64,000 nt of DNA, taken from the NCBI RefSeq assembly GCF_038443705.2, contig NZ_CP151767.2, forward strand, positions 1,054,001 to 1,118,000, given 5' to 3'. This DNA is from Yoonia sp. SS1-5. GTDB lineage: Bacteria; Pseudomonadota; Alphaproteobacteria; Rhodobacterales; Rhodobacteraceae. Below are positions 25,424 through 34,140 of the stretch, piece by piece (position 1 is the stretch's first letter; every line of letters begins with the position of its first letter). The notes beneath the pieces are model-generated. The model was not told the DNA's origin. It did no database searches and was given only the letters and a program-made list of their open reading frames with translations. Both the position numbers and the translations under genes were made by a program.

Positions 25424-25441
25424 GCGGGTATTGTCACCCGC
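25424..25441 (-). promoter_or_regulatory. Hairpin between tRNA-Ser and tupB
   Basis: GCGGGT-ATTGTC-ACCCGC, a perfect 6-bp stem in the 51-nt gap, ending 14 nt before the tupB ATG. No T-run follows. It could limit read-through from the tRNA or sit in the tup leader. No molybdate/tungstate riboswitch architecture is recognisable in such a short space. Confidence 0.35.
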
Positions 25442-25460
25442 TTGAAATCAAATGGGGAAG

Positions 25461-25550
25461 TGGCGGAGGCTCAGGGATTCGAACCCTGGGAGGACTTTCA
25501 CCCTCGTCGGTTTTCAAGACCGGTGCATTCGACCACTCTGCCAAGCCTCC
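25461..25550 (-). tRNA. tRNA-Ser (anticodon TGA)
   Basis: Read on the minus strand the gene starts GGAGGCTTGGCAGAGTGG, has anticodon loop CTTGAAA flanked by the CGGT/ACCG stem (anticodon TGA), a long variable arm as expected for serine, a TTCGAATC T-loop, and the acceptor 3' strand followed by encoded CCA (plus strand TGG at 25461-25463). 90 nt. Confidence 0.97.
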
Positions 25551-25772
25551 GTCCGCGCCCTGTTATCGCCCTTGATCTGATTCGAAAAGGACCTTCACAG
25601 TTTGGGGAAATCCGCCGACAAATCGGCAATCAGCCTTTCAAAACAGTCATGTGGGCGCTATCTTGCCGCCAACGCCATCATAACAAGCCATTGCAAGACG
25701 GCGCGCAATGATGGCGGCGCGTGTAAAAAGGCCGGAAAACGGTTGTATTTCTTGATGAAATCAGGACGCAGA

Positions 25773-26753
25773 ATGAAGGGGCGAGGCATGGCAGGATATC
25801 ATCGGTTCCAATATGGGACGTTGCGGTATTTCTTTACTATTTGCGCAGGAATGGGTTTGGCGGCCTGCGACGAGGATGGGAATTTTGCATTTCCCACCGG
25901 GGACGAGGCCGCAGAAGAAGCGCCCTCCAGCACCCCTGCCCCATTGCGCACCCGCACAACCGACGAAGATGTGGAACGACCCGATGTGTTTTCGGTCTCG
26001 GATCGCGGCCTTTGGGATGGCCGGCCATCGCTGGGCGGTGTCTGGGTCGCCCACCCCGATGTCACTGATCCGGAACGCGTGATCATTCGCAACCCTGACA
26101 ATGGCCAGTCGGTTATTGGCGCATTGTTCCGCCGCGAACGCGAAAATCCTGGCCCGCTGCTGCAGGTTTCTTCTGATGCGGCCGAAGCTCTTGGCGTTCT
26201 GGCCGGCGCGCCAACAGAGTTGAGCGTGGTTGCATTGCGCCGCGAAGAGGTTGTGACCCCCGTCGCGCCCGGGACAGAGGAAAACCCGGTTGTCGCAGAC
26301 CTCGATACCGCCGTTGCAGCAACGCCCGCGATTGCCGTTGCCGCGGCTGACGCGGTTGCCGACACCGATCCGATTGCAAACGCGGCTGCGGCCATCGACG
26401 CCGCTGACGCCGCCGTGGCACCGGTTGTCGCGACGGCATTGCCTGCTGTTACGGCTGATGTATCAGCGGATGCCGAAACACCCCCGCCGCCGCCCGCGCA
26501 AGCACCCGCTGTCGAAACCGTGGCCGCCGTTGATCCCGGATCCGTGCAAATCGGCGTCTTCAGCGTCGAGGTGAATGCCAACAGCACCGCACAGGATCTG
26601 ACCAATGCTGGCATTCCGACATCGGTGATCCCCCAGCAATCTGGCGGGCGCACAGTCTGGCGCGTGATTTCACCACCGGGTGATGACGCGGCACGGACCC
26701 TCGACAAAATCAAGGCATTGGGTTTTGTCGACGCATTTGCAATTGATAGCTGA
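25773..26753 (+). CDS. SPOR domain-containing lipoprotein
   Basis: 326 residues. A lipoprotein signal (FFTICAGMGLAAC, lipobox LAAC) is followed by a charged segment, a folded region around residues 75-150 (SDRGLWDGRPSLGGVWVAHPDV...), a long Ala/Val/Asp/Pro linker, and a C-terminal SPOR-like domain (~residues 250-326: VQIGVFSVEVNANSTAQDLTNAGIP...VWRVISPP...ALGFVDAFAI). SPOR domains bind denuded peptidoglycan, so an envelope or division role is likely. ATG 25773 has AGGA six bases upstream. The D,D-carboxypeptidase gene follows 21 nt later, linking both to cell-wall work. Confidence 0.85.
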   Translation: MKGRGMAGYHRFQYGTLRYFFTICAGMGLAACDEDGNFAFPTGDEAAEEAPSSTPAPLRTRTTDEDVERPDVFSVSDRGLWDGRPSLGGVWVAHPDVTDPERVIIRNPDNGQSVIGALFRRERENPGPLLQVSSDAAEALGVLAGAPTELSVVALRREEVVTPVAPGTEENPVVADLDTAVAATPAIAVAAADAVADTDPIANAAAAIDAADAAVAPVVATALPAVTADVSADAETPPPPPAQAPAVETVAAVDPGSVQIGVFSVEVNANSTAQDLTNAGIPTSVIPQQSGGRTVWRVISPPGDDAARTLDKIKALGFVDAFAIDS

Positions 26754-26774
26754 GCCGACGGAAAGGAAATGCAG

Positions 26775-27959
26775 ATGATCTTTCGCGCCCTTGGATGTGC
26801 AGTTCTTGGTCTTTGCCTCAGCAGCGCGGCCGCCTTCGCGCAGTCGTTCGAGACCCGGGCCGAGGCAGCCTATGTGTTCGATCAGACGACCGGCACCGTT
26901 CTTCTGGCCAAGAACGAAGAGACGCCGTTGCCCCCGGCATCCATGTCAAAGCTGATGACGATCTACATGGCGTTTGAGGCGATTGCAGATGGTCGCATGA
27001 CAGTCGATGACGTCCTGCCTGTGTCGGTGCATGCCGCAGGCTATGGCGGGTCATCCATGTTTCTGGACACCACCGACCGGGTCCGGGTTGAGGATCTGTT
27101 GCGCGGTGTGATCGTGCTGTCGGGAAATGATTCCAGCGCGGTCCTGGCCGAAGCCCTGTCACCGGACGGTACCGAAGCAGGCTTTGCCCGCATGATGACC
27201 GAACGCGCCCGGCAGATGGGCATGATGAATTCGACATTCACCAATTCAAACGGATGGCCCGCAGCGGGTCATCGGATGTCGATGGAAGATCTGGGCATTC
27301 TTGCAAACCGGCTGATCACCGATTTCCCAACCTTCTATCCGCTTTTTGCCGAGACCGAGTTTGCGTTTGACGGCCGCGTACCATCCAACAGCCGGAACCG
27401 CAATCCGTTGCTGCGTCTAGGCATTGGTGCTGACGGGCTGAAAACCGGCCATACGCAAGAGGCAGGTTACGGTCTTGTCGGATCGGCCAAACAGGGTGAC
27501 CGGCGGGTGATTTTTGTCATCACGGGACTGGATTCGCAGGCAGCGCGGGCCGAAGAGTCGGAAAAGCTGGTGAACTGGGCCTTCCGCCAGTTCGCGCAAA
27601 AGGATGTCGCCCGTGCAGGCACGCGGCTTGCCGAGGCGGATGTATGGATGGGCGATGCCCCCATCGTGGGCCTGACCGTGGCAGAGGATCTTTCCATGCT
27701 GGTGCCGATCCTGAACCAGGGCACCGTTGATGCGCAGGTGGTCTATGATGGCCCCATCGAGGCGCCGATCAATGCGGGCGACGAGATTGCCGAATTGGTT
27801 GTGACCCTTGACGGGCTGCCCGAGAAACGCTTGCCACTGGTCGCAGAGGCGGATGTGGCCCGCGGCGGGTTCACCACGCGTCTGCGCACCGCGGCCCTTG
27901 TCTTGTGGAATAAATTCGGCCCCGACGCGGCAGATGACGAACTGCCCGAGGAGGCATGA
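26775..27959 (+). CDS. dacA: D-alanyl-D-alanine carboxypeptidase (PBP5/6 family)
   Basis: Periplasmic serine peptidase (S11) that trims the terminal D-Ala of peptidoglycan stem peptides. Signal peptide ends at AFAQS; active-site motifs are ASMSK (SxxK), SGN (in VLSGNDSS) and KTGHT. A C-terminal beta domain (GLTVAEDLSMLVPI...) and an amphipathic tail complete the PBP5 fold. Of two in-frame ATGs, 26775 is preferred, since AGGA lies seven bases before it and only one or two before 26769. Its stop overlaps the tmk start by 4 nt. Confidence 0.95.
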   Translation: MIFRALGCAVLGLCLSSAAAFAQSFETRAEAAYVFDQTTGTVLLAKNEETPLPPASMSKLMTIYMAFEAIADGRMTVDDVLPVSVHAAGYGGSSMFLDTTDRVRVEDLLRGVIVLSGNDSSAVLAEALSPDGTEAGFARMMTERARQMGMMNSTFTNSNGWPAAGHRMSMEDLGILANRLITDFPTFYPLFAETEFAFDGRVPSNSRNRNPLLRLGIGADGLKTGHTQEAGYGLVGSAKQGDRRVIFVITGLDSQAARAEESEKLVNWAFRQFAQKDVARAGTRLAEADVWMGDAPIVGLTVAEDLSMLVPILNQGTVDAQVVYDGPIEAPINAGDEIAELVVTLDGLPEKRLPLVAEADVARGGFTTRLRTAALVLWNKFGPDAADDELPEEA

Positions 27960-28564
27960 GCAAACCGCGCTTCATTACCTTTGAAGGGATCGACGGATCG
28001 GGGAAATCAACCCAGGCTCGTTTGTTTGCAGACTACCTTTCATCCGCAGGGCAGGATGTCGTGCTGACCCGTGAACCCGGCGGCAGCCCGGGCGGCGAGG
28101 AAATCAGACAACTGGTCTTGACCGGCGATCCGCAGCGCTGGTCGGCGGAAACGGAAATCCTGTTATTCACCGCCGCCCGCCGCGATCATCTGGAAAAGAC
28201 AATCAACCCTGCGCTTGAGGCCGGAAAAACCGTCGTATCAGACCGGTTTGCAGACAGTACCCGGATTTATCAGGGTGCCACGCGCGGTGATCTGCGTAAT
28301 ATGGTCGATCAGTTGCACAGCCTGATGATCGGCCGCGAGCCGGACCTAACATTCATTATCGACATGGATCCCGCCGCCGCCCTCGCACGCGGATTGGCCC
28401 GCCAATCGGGCGAAGACCGGTTTGAGGATTTCGGCCTGTCCTTTCAGGAAACCTTGCGCCACGGTTTTCTGGGGCTGGCCCATGCCAACCCGGAACGCTG
28501 CGTTCTGATCGACGGCAACCGCAGCCCCGAGCAGATCGCCTCCGAGATTGCAGCCCACGCATGA
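27956..28564 (+). CDS. tmk: Thymidylate kinase
   Basis: Phosphorylates dTMP to dTDP. 202 residues: P-loop FEGIDGSGKSTQ, DR-type motif VVSDRFADSTRIYQGATRG, LTREPGGSPGGEEIR phosphate/dTMP loop, and a LID region with ARQSGEDRFEDFG. ATGA overlap with dacA upstream and with holB downstream; the tmk-holB-tatD order is conserved across many bacteria. Confidence 0.97.
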   Translation: MSKPRFITFEGIDGSGKSTQARLFADYLSSAGQDVVLTREPGGSPGGEEIRQLVLTGDPQRWSAETEILLFTAARRDHLEKTINPALEAGKTVVSDRFADSTRIYQGATRGDLRNMVDQLHSLMIGREPDLTFIIDMDPAAALARGLARQSGEDRFEDFGLSFQETLRHGFLGLAHANPERCVLIDGNRSPEQIASEIAAHA

Positions 28565-29667
28565 GCGACCCGGAGATCCCAGAACCGGATCGCATTGACG
28601 GCGCCCCGCACCCGCGCGAGACGGCCCGGCTGTTCGGGCAAGGGGCGGCAGAGGCTGCATTTCTGGACGCGTTCAGCGCGGGCCGCATGCATTCCGGCTG
28701 GCTGATCACAGGTCCCCGCGGTGTGGGCAAGGCAACGCTGGCTTGGAAAATGGCGACCTTCCTGCTGGCAGACATCCATGCCGGGCTTTTCGGGGAACCG
28801 ACACTGGATGTGCCCGCTGACCATCCCGACGCGCGGTTGATACAATCCGGCGCGCATCCGCGTCTGGCCCTGATCCGACGCCCCTGGGACGACAAGACCA
28901 AGAAACTTCGCGCCGAAATCACGGTTGATGCGGTGCGCAGCCTCAAGAAGTTCTTTCATATGTCAGCGGCCGATGGCGGGCGCCGGGTGGTTATTCTGGA
29001 TGCCGCCGACGAGCTCAACCGCAATGCCGCCAATGCGATCCTCAAGGAACTTGAAGAACCACCCGCAAATGCCGTGATCATCTTGATCGCACATCAGCCC
29101 TCGCGGCTTTTGCCGACGATCCGGTCGCGCTGTCGCGCATTACGCTGCGGGCCGCTTTCACCCGATGATCTGCAAAAGGCCCTGGATCAGGCCGGATTTA
29201 CAACCGAAAACGCCGAAAGCCTTGCCACATTGGCAGGCGGATCAGCGGGCGATGCGATCCGCCTGCTTAGCCATGACGGGCTGCCGCTTTATGCCGAACT
29301 GGTCAAGACACTTGACGGGTTGCCGCATATCAATCGGCCCGCCGCCCTGAAACTGGCAGATAGCTGTACCGGGCGCGGTGCCGAGGTGCGTTTTGGTCTG
29401 GTGCTGGACCTGATGGATCTGTTCCTATCGCGTGCAGCCAATGCCGGCCTGATGGGCGAGCCGCAGCGTCAGGGTGCCCCGGGCGAGGCGCGATTGCTGG
29501 CCCGACTGGCCCCGGATGATCGGGCCGCACGCGCCTGGGCGCAGCTGCAGCAGGATTTAAGCAATCGGTCCCGGCATGGGCGCGCGGTGAACCTTGACCC
29601 TGCCGCGTTGATCCTTGATATGATCTTCAAGATCGAAGAGACGGCGCAAGGTGTCGCCGCAGCGTGA
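28561..29667 (+). CDS. holB: DNA polymerase III subunit delta'
   Basis: Clamp-loader subunit, 368 residues. The AAA+ domain has the P-loop GPRGVGKAT, the HPRLALIRRPWDDKTKKLRAEITVDAVRSLKKF segment typical of alphaproteobacterial HolB, Walker B VVILDAADELN and the sensor/SRC motif IRSRCRAL. The collar domain occupies the last third. Overlaps tmk by 4 nt and the tatD frame at its stop. Confidence 0.95.
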   Translation: MSDPEIPEPDRIDGAPHPRETARLFGQGAAEAAFLDAFSAGRMHSGWLITGPRGVGKATLAWKMATFLLADIHAGLFGEPTLDVPADHPDARLIQSGAHPRLALIRRPWDDKTKKLRAEITVDAVRSLKKFFHMSAADGGRRVVILDAADELNRNAANAILKELEEPPANAVIILIAHQPSRLLPTIRSRCRALRCGPLSPDDLQKALDQAGFTTENAESLATLAGGSAGDAIRLLSHDGLPLYAELVKTLDGLPHINRPAALKLADSCTGRGAEVRFGLVLDLMDLFLSRAANAGLMGEPQRQGAPGEARLLARLAPDDRAARAWAQLQQDLSNRSRHGRAVNLDPAALILDMIFKIEETAQGVAAA

Positions 29668-29678
29668 AGGCGGCCCCC

Positions 29679-30467
29679 GTGACAGACCCCAAAATCGTCG
29701 ACAGCCACTGCCATCTCGATTTTCCCGATTTTGATGACGAACGCCCCGCGATCATTCAGCGGGCGCTTGATGCGGGCGTGGAACGCATGGTGACGATTTG
29801 CACTAGATTGCGGCTTGAACCGCAGGTCCGCGCCATCGCGGAGGCCTATCAGCCCGTGTTCTATGCGGCTGGCACCCACCCGATGAGCGCGGCTGAGGAA
29901 CCACTTGCCACAGTTGATGACCTGATTGCACTTGCCGATCATCCGAAGTTTGTGGGTATCGGCGAAACCGGGCTGGATTATCACTACACCGCCGAAAGCG
30001 CGGACATCCAGAAGACATCATTGCGGGTGCATATCGCGGCCGCCCGCCAGACCCGTCTGCCGCTGATCATTCACGCGCGCGCCGCAGATGACGACATGAC
30101 CCGCATCTTGCGCGAAGAGCATGCAAAAGGCGCGTTCAGTTGCGTGATGCATTGTTTTTCCAGCAGCGCGGGTCTTGCCCAAGCCGCGCTTGATATGGGG
30201 TTCTATCTGTCCATGTCCGGCATCGCGGCCTTTCCCAAAAGTCAGGACCTGCGCGATATCTTTGCGGCAGCACCGGTGGACCGCATCCTTGTGGAAACCG
30301 ACAGCCCCTATCTGGCCCCCCCACCCTTTCGCGGCAAACGTAATGAACCCGCCTACACCGCCCACACCGCCAAGGTTGGCGCCGAGGTATTCGGGCTTGG
30401 CTATGAGGATTTCGCGGCCCAAACCACAGCCAATTTCGACCGCCTGTTCTGGAAGGCTGCGGGATGA
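29679..30467 (+). CDS. tatD: TatD family metal-dependent deoxyribonuclease
   Basis: 262-residue TIM-barrel hydrolase with all ligand motifs: DSHCHLDF, IGETGLDYHY, LIIHARAADDD, VMHCFSS and VETDSPYLAP. Two GTG starts are possible: 29664, overlapping the holB stop as GTGA, and 29679, which has GAAGG eight bases upstream and gives the family-like VTDPKIVDSHCHLDF. I prefer 29679. Overlaps the MBL gene by 4 nt. Confidence 0.93.
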   Translation: MTDPKIVDSHCHLDFPDFDDERPAIIQRALDAGVERMVTICTRLRLEPQVRAIAEAYQPVFYAAGTHPMSAAEEPLATVDDLIALADHPKFVGIGETGLDYHYTAESADIQKTSLRVHIAAARQTRLPLIIHARAADDDMTRILREEHAKGAFSCVMHCFSSSAGLAQAALDMGFYLSMSGIAAFPKSQDLRDIFAAAPVDRILVETDSPYLAPPPFRGKRNEPAYTAHTAKVGAEVFGLGYEDFAAQTTANFDRLFWKAAG

Positions 30468-31267
30468 GCGATACGCTGACATTCAGGATTTTGGGCTGCG
30501 GGTCTTCGGGCGGCGTGCCACGGCTTGGCGGGCATTGGGGCAATTGCGATCCGGACAATCCCAAAAACAGGCGGCAACGCTGCTCGCTTCTGGTCAGCCG
30601 GCACCGGGGCGATGACGTCACCCGCGTCCTGATCGACACGTCGCCCGATATGCGCAACCAGTTGCTTGATGCTAAGGTGGGCGCGCTGAACGCGGTCGTG
30701 TATACGCATGCCCATGCAGATCACGTGCACGGGCTGGACGATCTGCGCATGATTGTCATCAACATGCGCGAAAGGCTGCAGGTCTGGGCCGATGGGGACA
30801 CCAGCAATGATCTGTTATCCCGCTTTGGCTATGCGTTTGTCCAACCCAAGGGCTCTGCCTACCCGCCGATTTGCGAGTTGAACGCGATTGAGGGGGACAT
30901 CACCGTGGACGGCCCGGCAGGTCCGATCACCCTGTCCCCGTTTAAGGTGGCCCATGGGCGGATTGATGCGCTGGGGTTCCGGATCGGGAATGTTGCCTAC
31001 CTGCCTGATGTCTCTGCGATGCCTGATCCGGTGTGGGACAAGCTGAAAGGGCTGGACTACTGGATTGTTGATGCCTTGCGGCGCGAACCGCATCCGACCC
31101 ATTCGCATTTGGACAACACGCTTGCATGGATCGACCGGGTCCAGCCGAAACAGGCGATCCTGACCAACATGCATAATGATCTGGACTATGACACCGTTGA
31201 TCGCGAGACACCCGATCACATCCGTCCCGCCTATGACGGGATGGAAATCACCCTGCCCGCCTCGTGA
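30464..31267 (+). CDS. MBL-fold metallohydrolase (PhnP/RNase Z-like)
   Basis: 267-residue metallo-beta-lactamase-fold hydrolase with the metal motif YTHAHADHVHGLDD, an N-terminal GCGSSGGVPRLGGHWGNCDPDNPKNRRQRCS segment characteristic of the PhnP-like phosphodiesterase group, and C-terminal ligands in HSHLDNTLAW and LTNMHNDLDY. Probably acts on a cyclic nucleotide-like or phosphodiester substrate; unproven. Always next to tatD in this family of genomes, with a 4-nt overlap here. Confidence 0.92.
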   Translation: MSDTLTFRILGCGSSGGVPRLGGHWGNCDPDNPKNRRQRCSLLVSRHRGDDVTRVLIDTSPDMRNQLLDAKVGALNAVVYTHAHADHVHGLDDLRMIVINMRERLQVWADGDTSNDLLSRFGYAFVQPKGSAYPPICELNAIEGDITVDGPAGPITLSPFKVAHGRIDALGFRIGNVAYLPDVSAMPDPVWDKLKGLDYWIVDALRREPHPTHSHLDNTLAWIDRVQPKQAILTNMHNDLDYDTVDRETPDHIRPAYDGMEITLPAS

Positions 31268-31289
31268 ACACTGCATCGAAAGCCGCATC

Positions 31290-32219
31290 ATGGGCGCGTT
31301 GATCGTCGTCATCCTGCCGGTCTTTATCGTGATTGCCTTTGGTTATCTGGCCGTCTGGAAGGGGTATTTCAGCAGTTCCGGGGTCGATGGGTTGATGAAA
31401 TTCACCCAGGGTTTCGCCATTCCATGCCTGCTGTTCCGGGCCATCTCGACCCTGGATCTGGGGCAGAACTTTGACCTGGCGCTGCTGGCCAGTTTCTATG
31501 CCGGCGCGCTGGTGGGGTTTGCGGCCGGGTTGCTTGGTGCGCGCTACATCTTTGGGCGCGATTGGGAGGACAGCGTTGCCATCGGGTTTTGCTGCCTGTT
31601 TTCAAACTCTTTGCTGCTGGGACTGCCCATCACGGAACGGGCATATGGGGCCACCGCGCTCGAGGCCAATTACGCGATCATCGCGATCCATTCGCCGTTT
31701 TGCTACGCGATTGGCATCACCGCGATGGAGATCGCGCGCAACCGGGGCGGCAATATTGCGGCCTTGCCGGGCAAGGTGCTGCGGGCGATGTTTCACAACG
31801 CGCTGATTGTGGGAATTACCCTTGGCTTTGCCGTCAACCTGAGCGGTGTGGCGCTGCCATCGGTGCTGACTGACGCGCTTGATCTGATGATCCGCGCCGC
31901 CTTGCCTGCCGCACTTTTCGGGCTGGGGGGCGTGCTTTATCAATACCGTCCCGAAGGTGACATGCGCACAATCATGTATGTGGTTGCCGTGTCCCTTGTC
32001 CTGCACCCGCTGATCGTCTGGGGGCTGGGACACCTGAGCAGGCTGGATGTCGCCGCGATGCGGTCGGCCCTGCTGACCGCTGCGATGGCCCCGGGCATCA
32101 ATGCCTATGTCTTTGCAAACCTCTATGGCAAGGCCAAGCGGGTGGCCGCCTCATCTGTCCTGATGGGGACCGGCCTGTCGATCCTGACCGTGTGGTGCTG
32201 GCTGGCGATCCTGCCCTGA
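31290..32219 (+). CDS. AEC family permease (auxin efflux carrier-like)
   Basis: 309-residue membrane protein with about ten helices in two five-helix halves. FTQGFAIPCLLFRAIS, CCLFSNSLLLGLPITERAYG and the late ALLTAAMAPGINAYVFANLYG segment are typical of bacterial AEC transporters, which move dicarboxylates or amino-acid derivatives; substrate unknown. It follows the MBL gene after 22 nt, and its stop abuts the convergent M56 gene's stop with no gap. Confidence 0.9.
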   Translation: MGALIVVILPVFIVIAFGYLAVWKGYFSSSGVDGLMKFTQGFAIPCLLFRAISTLDLGQNFDLALLASFYAGALVGFAAGLLGARYIFGRDWEDSVAIGFCCLFSNSLLLGLPITERAYGATALEANYAIIAIHSPFCYAIGITAMEIARNRGGNIAALPGKVLRAMFHNALIVGITLGFAVNLSGVALPSVLTDALDLMIRAALPAALFGLGGVLYQYRPEGDMRTIMYVVAVSLVLHPLIVWGLGHLSRLDVAAMRSALLTAAMAPGINAYVFANLYGKAKRVAASSVLMGTGLSILTVWCWLAILP

Positions 32220-33344
32220 TCAGTTGATGATCGTGCGGCTGTTCAGACGTTCCAGATTGACAATGGTGGACAGCATCAGGCGGTCATGGCTCCAGTCATT
32301 GACGGGGCGCAGTGCAAGGGTCGTGCTGACCACCAGGGCCGCGACCAGAACGGTCAAGCCCGTGGCCAGATATCGGCTGCCCCGAATGGCCTTTCGGTCC
32401 AGGATAGACAGGATGCGCTGTTTGAGAAACGGGGCCGACTGACTGGCCTTGGCCCGGTGATCGAGATGAACAAACGGCACTGTGGGTGCGATCACCTGTG
32501 TGCAACCGGCCGTTCCCAGCCCGGTCTTGCAGACCCGCAGCAGGCATTCGCAATAGTCGCGCACGCCCAGTATCCGGCGGCCGAGGATTTGCTGATCGCA
32601 GGCCAGTTCCCGCATCCGCTCGACCTCGCGTTTGCAAAAGACAAATGCCGGGTTCCAGAAGAAAATGGGCCGCAGCAGCTCCATCCCGATTTCCCATCCA
32701 AGATCGCGCTGGCGGACATGCTGTATCTCATGCGTGACGGCAATGCGCACATCGTCAGCATGGGCCAACAGGACGGTGGGCAACACAATATAGAACCGTC
32801 GGAACCCGCGCGTTGAAAACGGAACCCGCGTTTCCTCGGTAAAGCGGACATCCACGCGCCCGACCCGGCGCAACACATAGCTGCGGTGGATCATCTGACG
32901 GATTTGCCAGATGTTGCGCAGATTGCGCAGGGCCACAAGGACACCGCCGATCGCAAGCATCGCGACAATGATCTGGGAAAACAGGCTGGACAGGGTCGCA
33001 AAGTCCCGCACGACCTCGGACCGGATAGTCAGCAGATGTTCGAATTTCGTGGGCGCCATGGCGATATTGCCGTGCAGATACTGGGCGACAAGGAAATCCG
33101 AAAAGCTTAATCCGGATGGGGCGGCCAGATATCCGTTGCGCTGAAAGCTTTCAAAGCCAAACACGATCAATGGCGCCAGCATGACCATCGCGATCACCGT
33201 ATAAAGAAGCTGAAGCTGCGTCAGAAACGCAATCCGCCACGGTGAACGGGTGATCAGTTTTCGCAGGCAAAACCACATGGCAGCAGCCGCAAGCAGAACG
33301 ATATTGACGTCGATATAGGCGTTGAGCAGTTTTTCAGCGATCAT
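32220..33344 (-). CDS. M56 family (BlaR1-like) membrane metallopeptidase
   Basis: 374 residues: three N-terminal hydrophobic helices (~12-30, 40-62, 118-138), a cytosolic zinc-protease domain with VTHEIQHVRQRD (HExxH at 205-209) and the downstream ligand in ERMRELACDQQ, and a late helix (~325-348). Unlike BlaR1/MecR1 it has no penicillin-binding sensor domain, only a short tail after the last helix. It overlaps the BlaI-type repressor gene upstream by 11 nt, so it probably cleaves or inactivates that repressor upon an unknown envelope signal. Confidence 0.9.
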   Translation of the reverse strand: MIAEKLLNAYIDVNIVLLAAAAMWFCLRKLITRSPWRIAFLTQLQLLYTVIAMVMLAPLIVFGFESFQRNGYLAAPSGLSFSDFLVAQYLHGNIAMAPTKFEHLLTIRSEVVRDFATLSSLFSQIIVAMLAIGGVLVALRNLRNIWQIRQMIHRSYVLRRVGRVDVRFTEETRVPFSTRGFRRFYIVLPTVLLAHADDVRIAVTHEIQHVRQRDLGWEIGMELLRPIFFWNPAFVFCKREVERMRELACDQQILGRRILGVRDYCECLLRVCKTGLGTAGCTQVIAPTVPFVHLDHRAKASQSAPFLKQRILSILDRKAIRGSRYLATGLTVLVAALVVSTTLALRPVNDWSHDRLMLSTIVNLERLNSRTIIN

Positions 33345-33732
33345 TCTCGGTTAATCTCCTGTCCAGAAGCGCCCGTATCTCTTCCAGAGCTTCCTCGGAC
33401 ATCCCCTGATCATCAACCAGACGCGCCACCATAGAGGCAGGCGTTCCATCAAACAGCTTGTCTGATAGATCCCGCAGCGTGCGCGCCTGATAGGCGTCTT
33501 TGGCAAGCGCGGGCTTGTAGATAAAGGTCTTGCCTTGCTTGTGGCTGGCAACAAACCCTTTCTGTTCCATGATCCGCAGGATCGTCGCAGCGGAGGTGTA
33601 GGCAAGATCCCGTTCCGGTGCCAGGCGCGCCAGTACGTCGCGCACGCTGCCGGTTCCCAAGGCCCAAAGCTCAGTCATGAACTCAAGCTCCACCTCGGTG
33701 AGAAACTCACTTTTCTTTTTCTTCTGCCGCAT
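33334..33732 (-). CDS. BlaI/MecI/CopY family transcriptional repressor
   Basis: 132-residue winged-helix repressor. The DNA-binding part spans about residues 10-75 (LTEVELEFMTELWALGTGSVRDVLARL...LAYTSAATILRIMEQKGFVASH). The C-terminal dimerisation helix lies in MVARLVDDQGMSEEALEEIRALL. ATG 33732 is chosen over 33747 because AGGA lies six bases before it. A perfect palindrome lies 46 nt upstream. No beta-lactamase or copper-ATPase gene is adjacent. Confidence 0.92.
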   Translation of the reverse strand: MRQKKKKSEFLTEVELEFMTELWALGTGSVRDVLARLAPERDLAYTSAATILRIMEQKGFVASHKQGKTFIYKPALAKDAYQARTLRDLSDKLFDGTPASMVARLVDDQGMSEEALEEIRALLDRRLTENDR

Positions 33733-33777
33733 TGCTGGTCCTGTCATTGTCCGAGTTACTCCCTCCCCGCGGATATC

Positions 33778-33799
33778 AAATACGAAAACCTTCGTATTT
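33778..33799. promoter_or_regulatory. Candidate BlaI-type operator
   Basis: AAATACGAA and TTCGTATTT, perfect 9-bp arms around AACC, 46 nt upstream of the repressor start. BlaI/MecI/CopY operators are comparable dyads containing TACA/TGTA cores; TACGAA/TTCGTA is a plausible variant. Predicts autorepression of the blaI-M56 pair. Confidence 0.6.
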
Positions 33800-33860
33800 C
33801 AAAACGGAATCTGCGGTCAGAGGGCCTTTTGGACAGGCGCACCGACCGAAGATACCGTGC

Positions 33861-34139
33861 TCAAACCTTTAAAAAACAGAATATTCCCCAGCAAATACTG
33901 ATGCCAAGCGGCGCCCAAAGCGGCATGCCAAAGAAAAACAGCCAGGCCAGAAAGATATAGGCCGTACCCAGCAGCGACAGAAACAGCCTGTCCCCGCGTG
34001 TGGTTGTCAGCCCCAGAACGCCCCGCCGTTCCGACGTACCCGGATACCGTATTTCGATGAAGGTGATGATGCCCATCGCCGTAAACAACCCGATAAAGAA
34101 CAGCCCCGTGGGCCATGTCCATGCCATCCAACCAAACAT
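33861..34139 (-). CDS. glpU: DUF2160 small membrane protein of the glycerol ABC operon
   Basis: 92-residue protein with three hydrophobic helices (FGWMAWTWPTGLFFIGLFTAMGI; LFLSLLGTAYIFLAWLFFF; WAPLGISICWGIFCFL). It matches the small DUF2160 protein encoded with the glycerol ABC transporter (GlpU in Rhizobium leguminosarum), where its precise role is unsettled. ATG 34139 has GGGAGGG six bases upstream; the frame extends to 34187 inside glpQ. Last gene of the glp operon. Confidence 0.88.
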   Translation of the reverse strand: MFGWMAWTWPTGLFFIGLFTAMGIITFIEIRYPGTSERRGVLGLTTTRGDRLFLSLLGTAYIFLAWLFFFGMPLWAPLGISICWGIFCFLKV

Positions 34140-34140
34140 A

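Noticed and set aside
25410..25460. Molybdate/tungstate riboswitch before tupB
   Set aside because: The gap is only 51 nt and shows one simple hairpin, too short for the Moco-type aptamer.
25461..25550. tRNA-Ser as an integration site for a mobile element
   Set aside because: No integrase, direct repeat of the tRNA 3' end or phage genes lie on either side; flanking genes are ordinary chromosomal ones. The same holds for tRNA-Gly.
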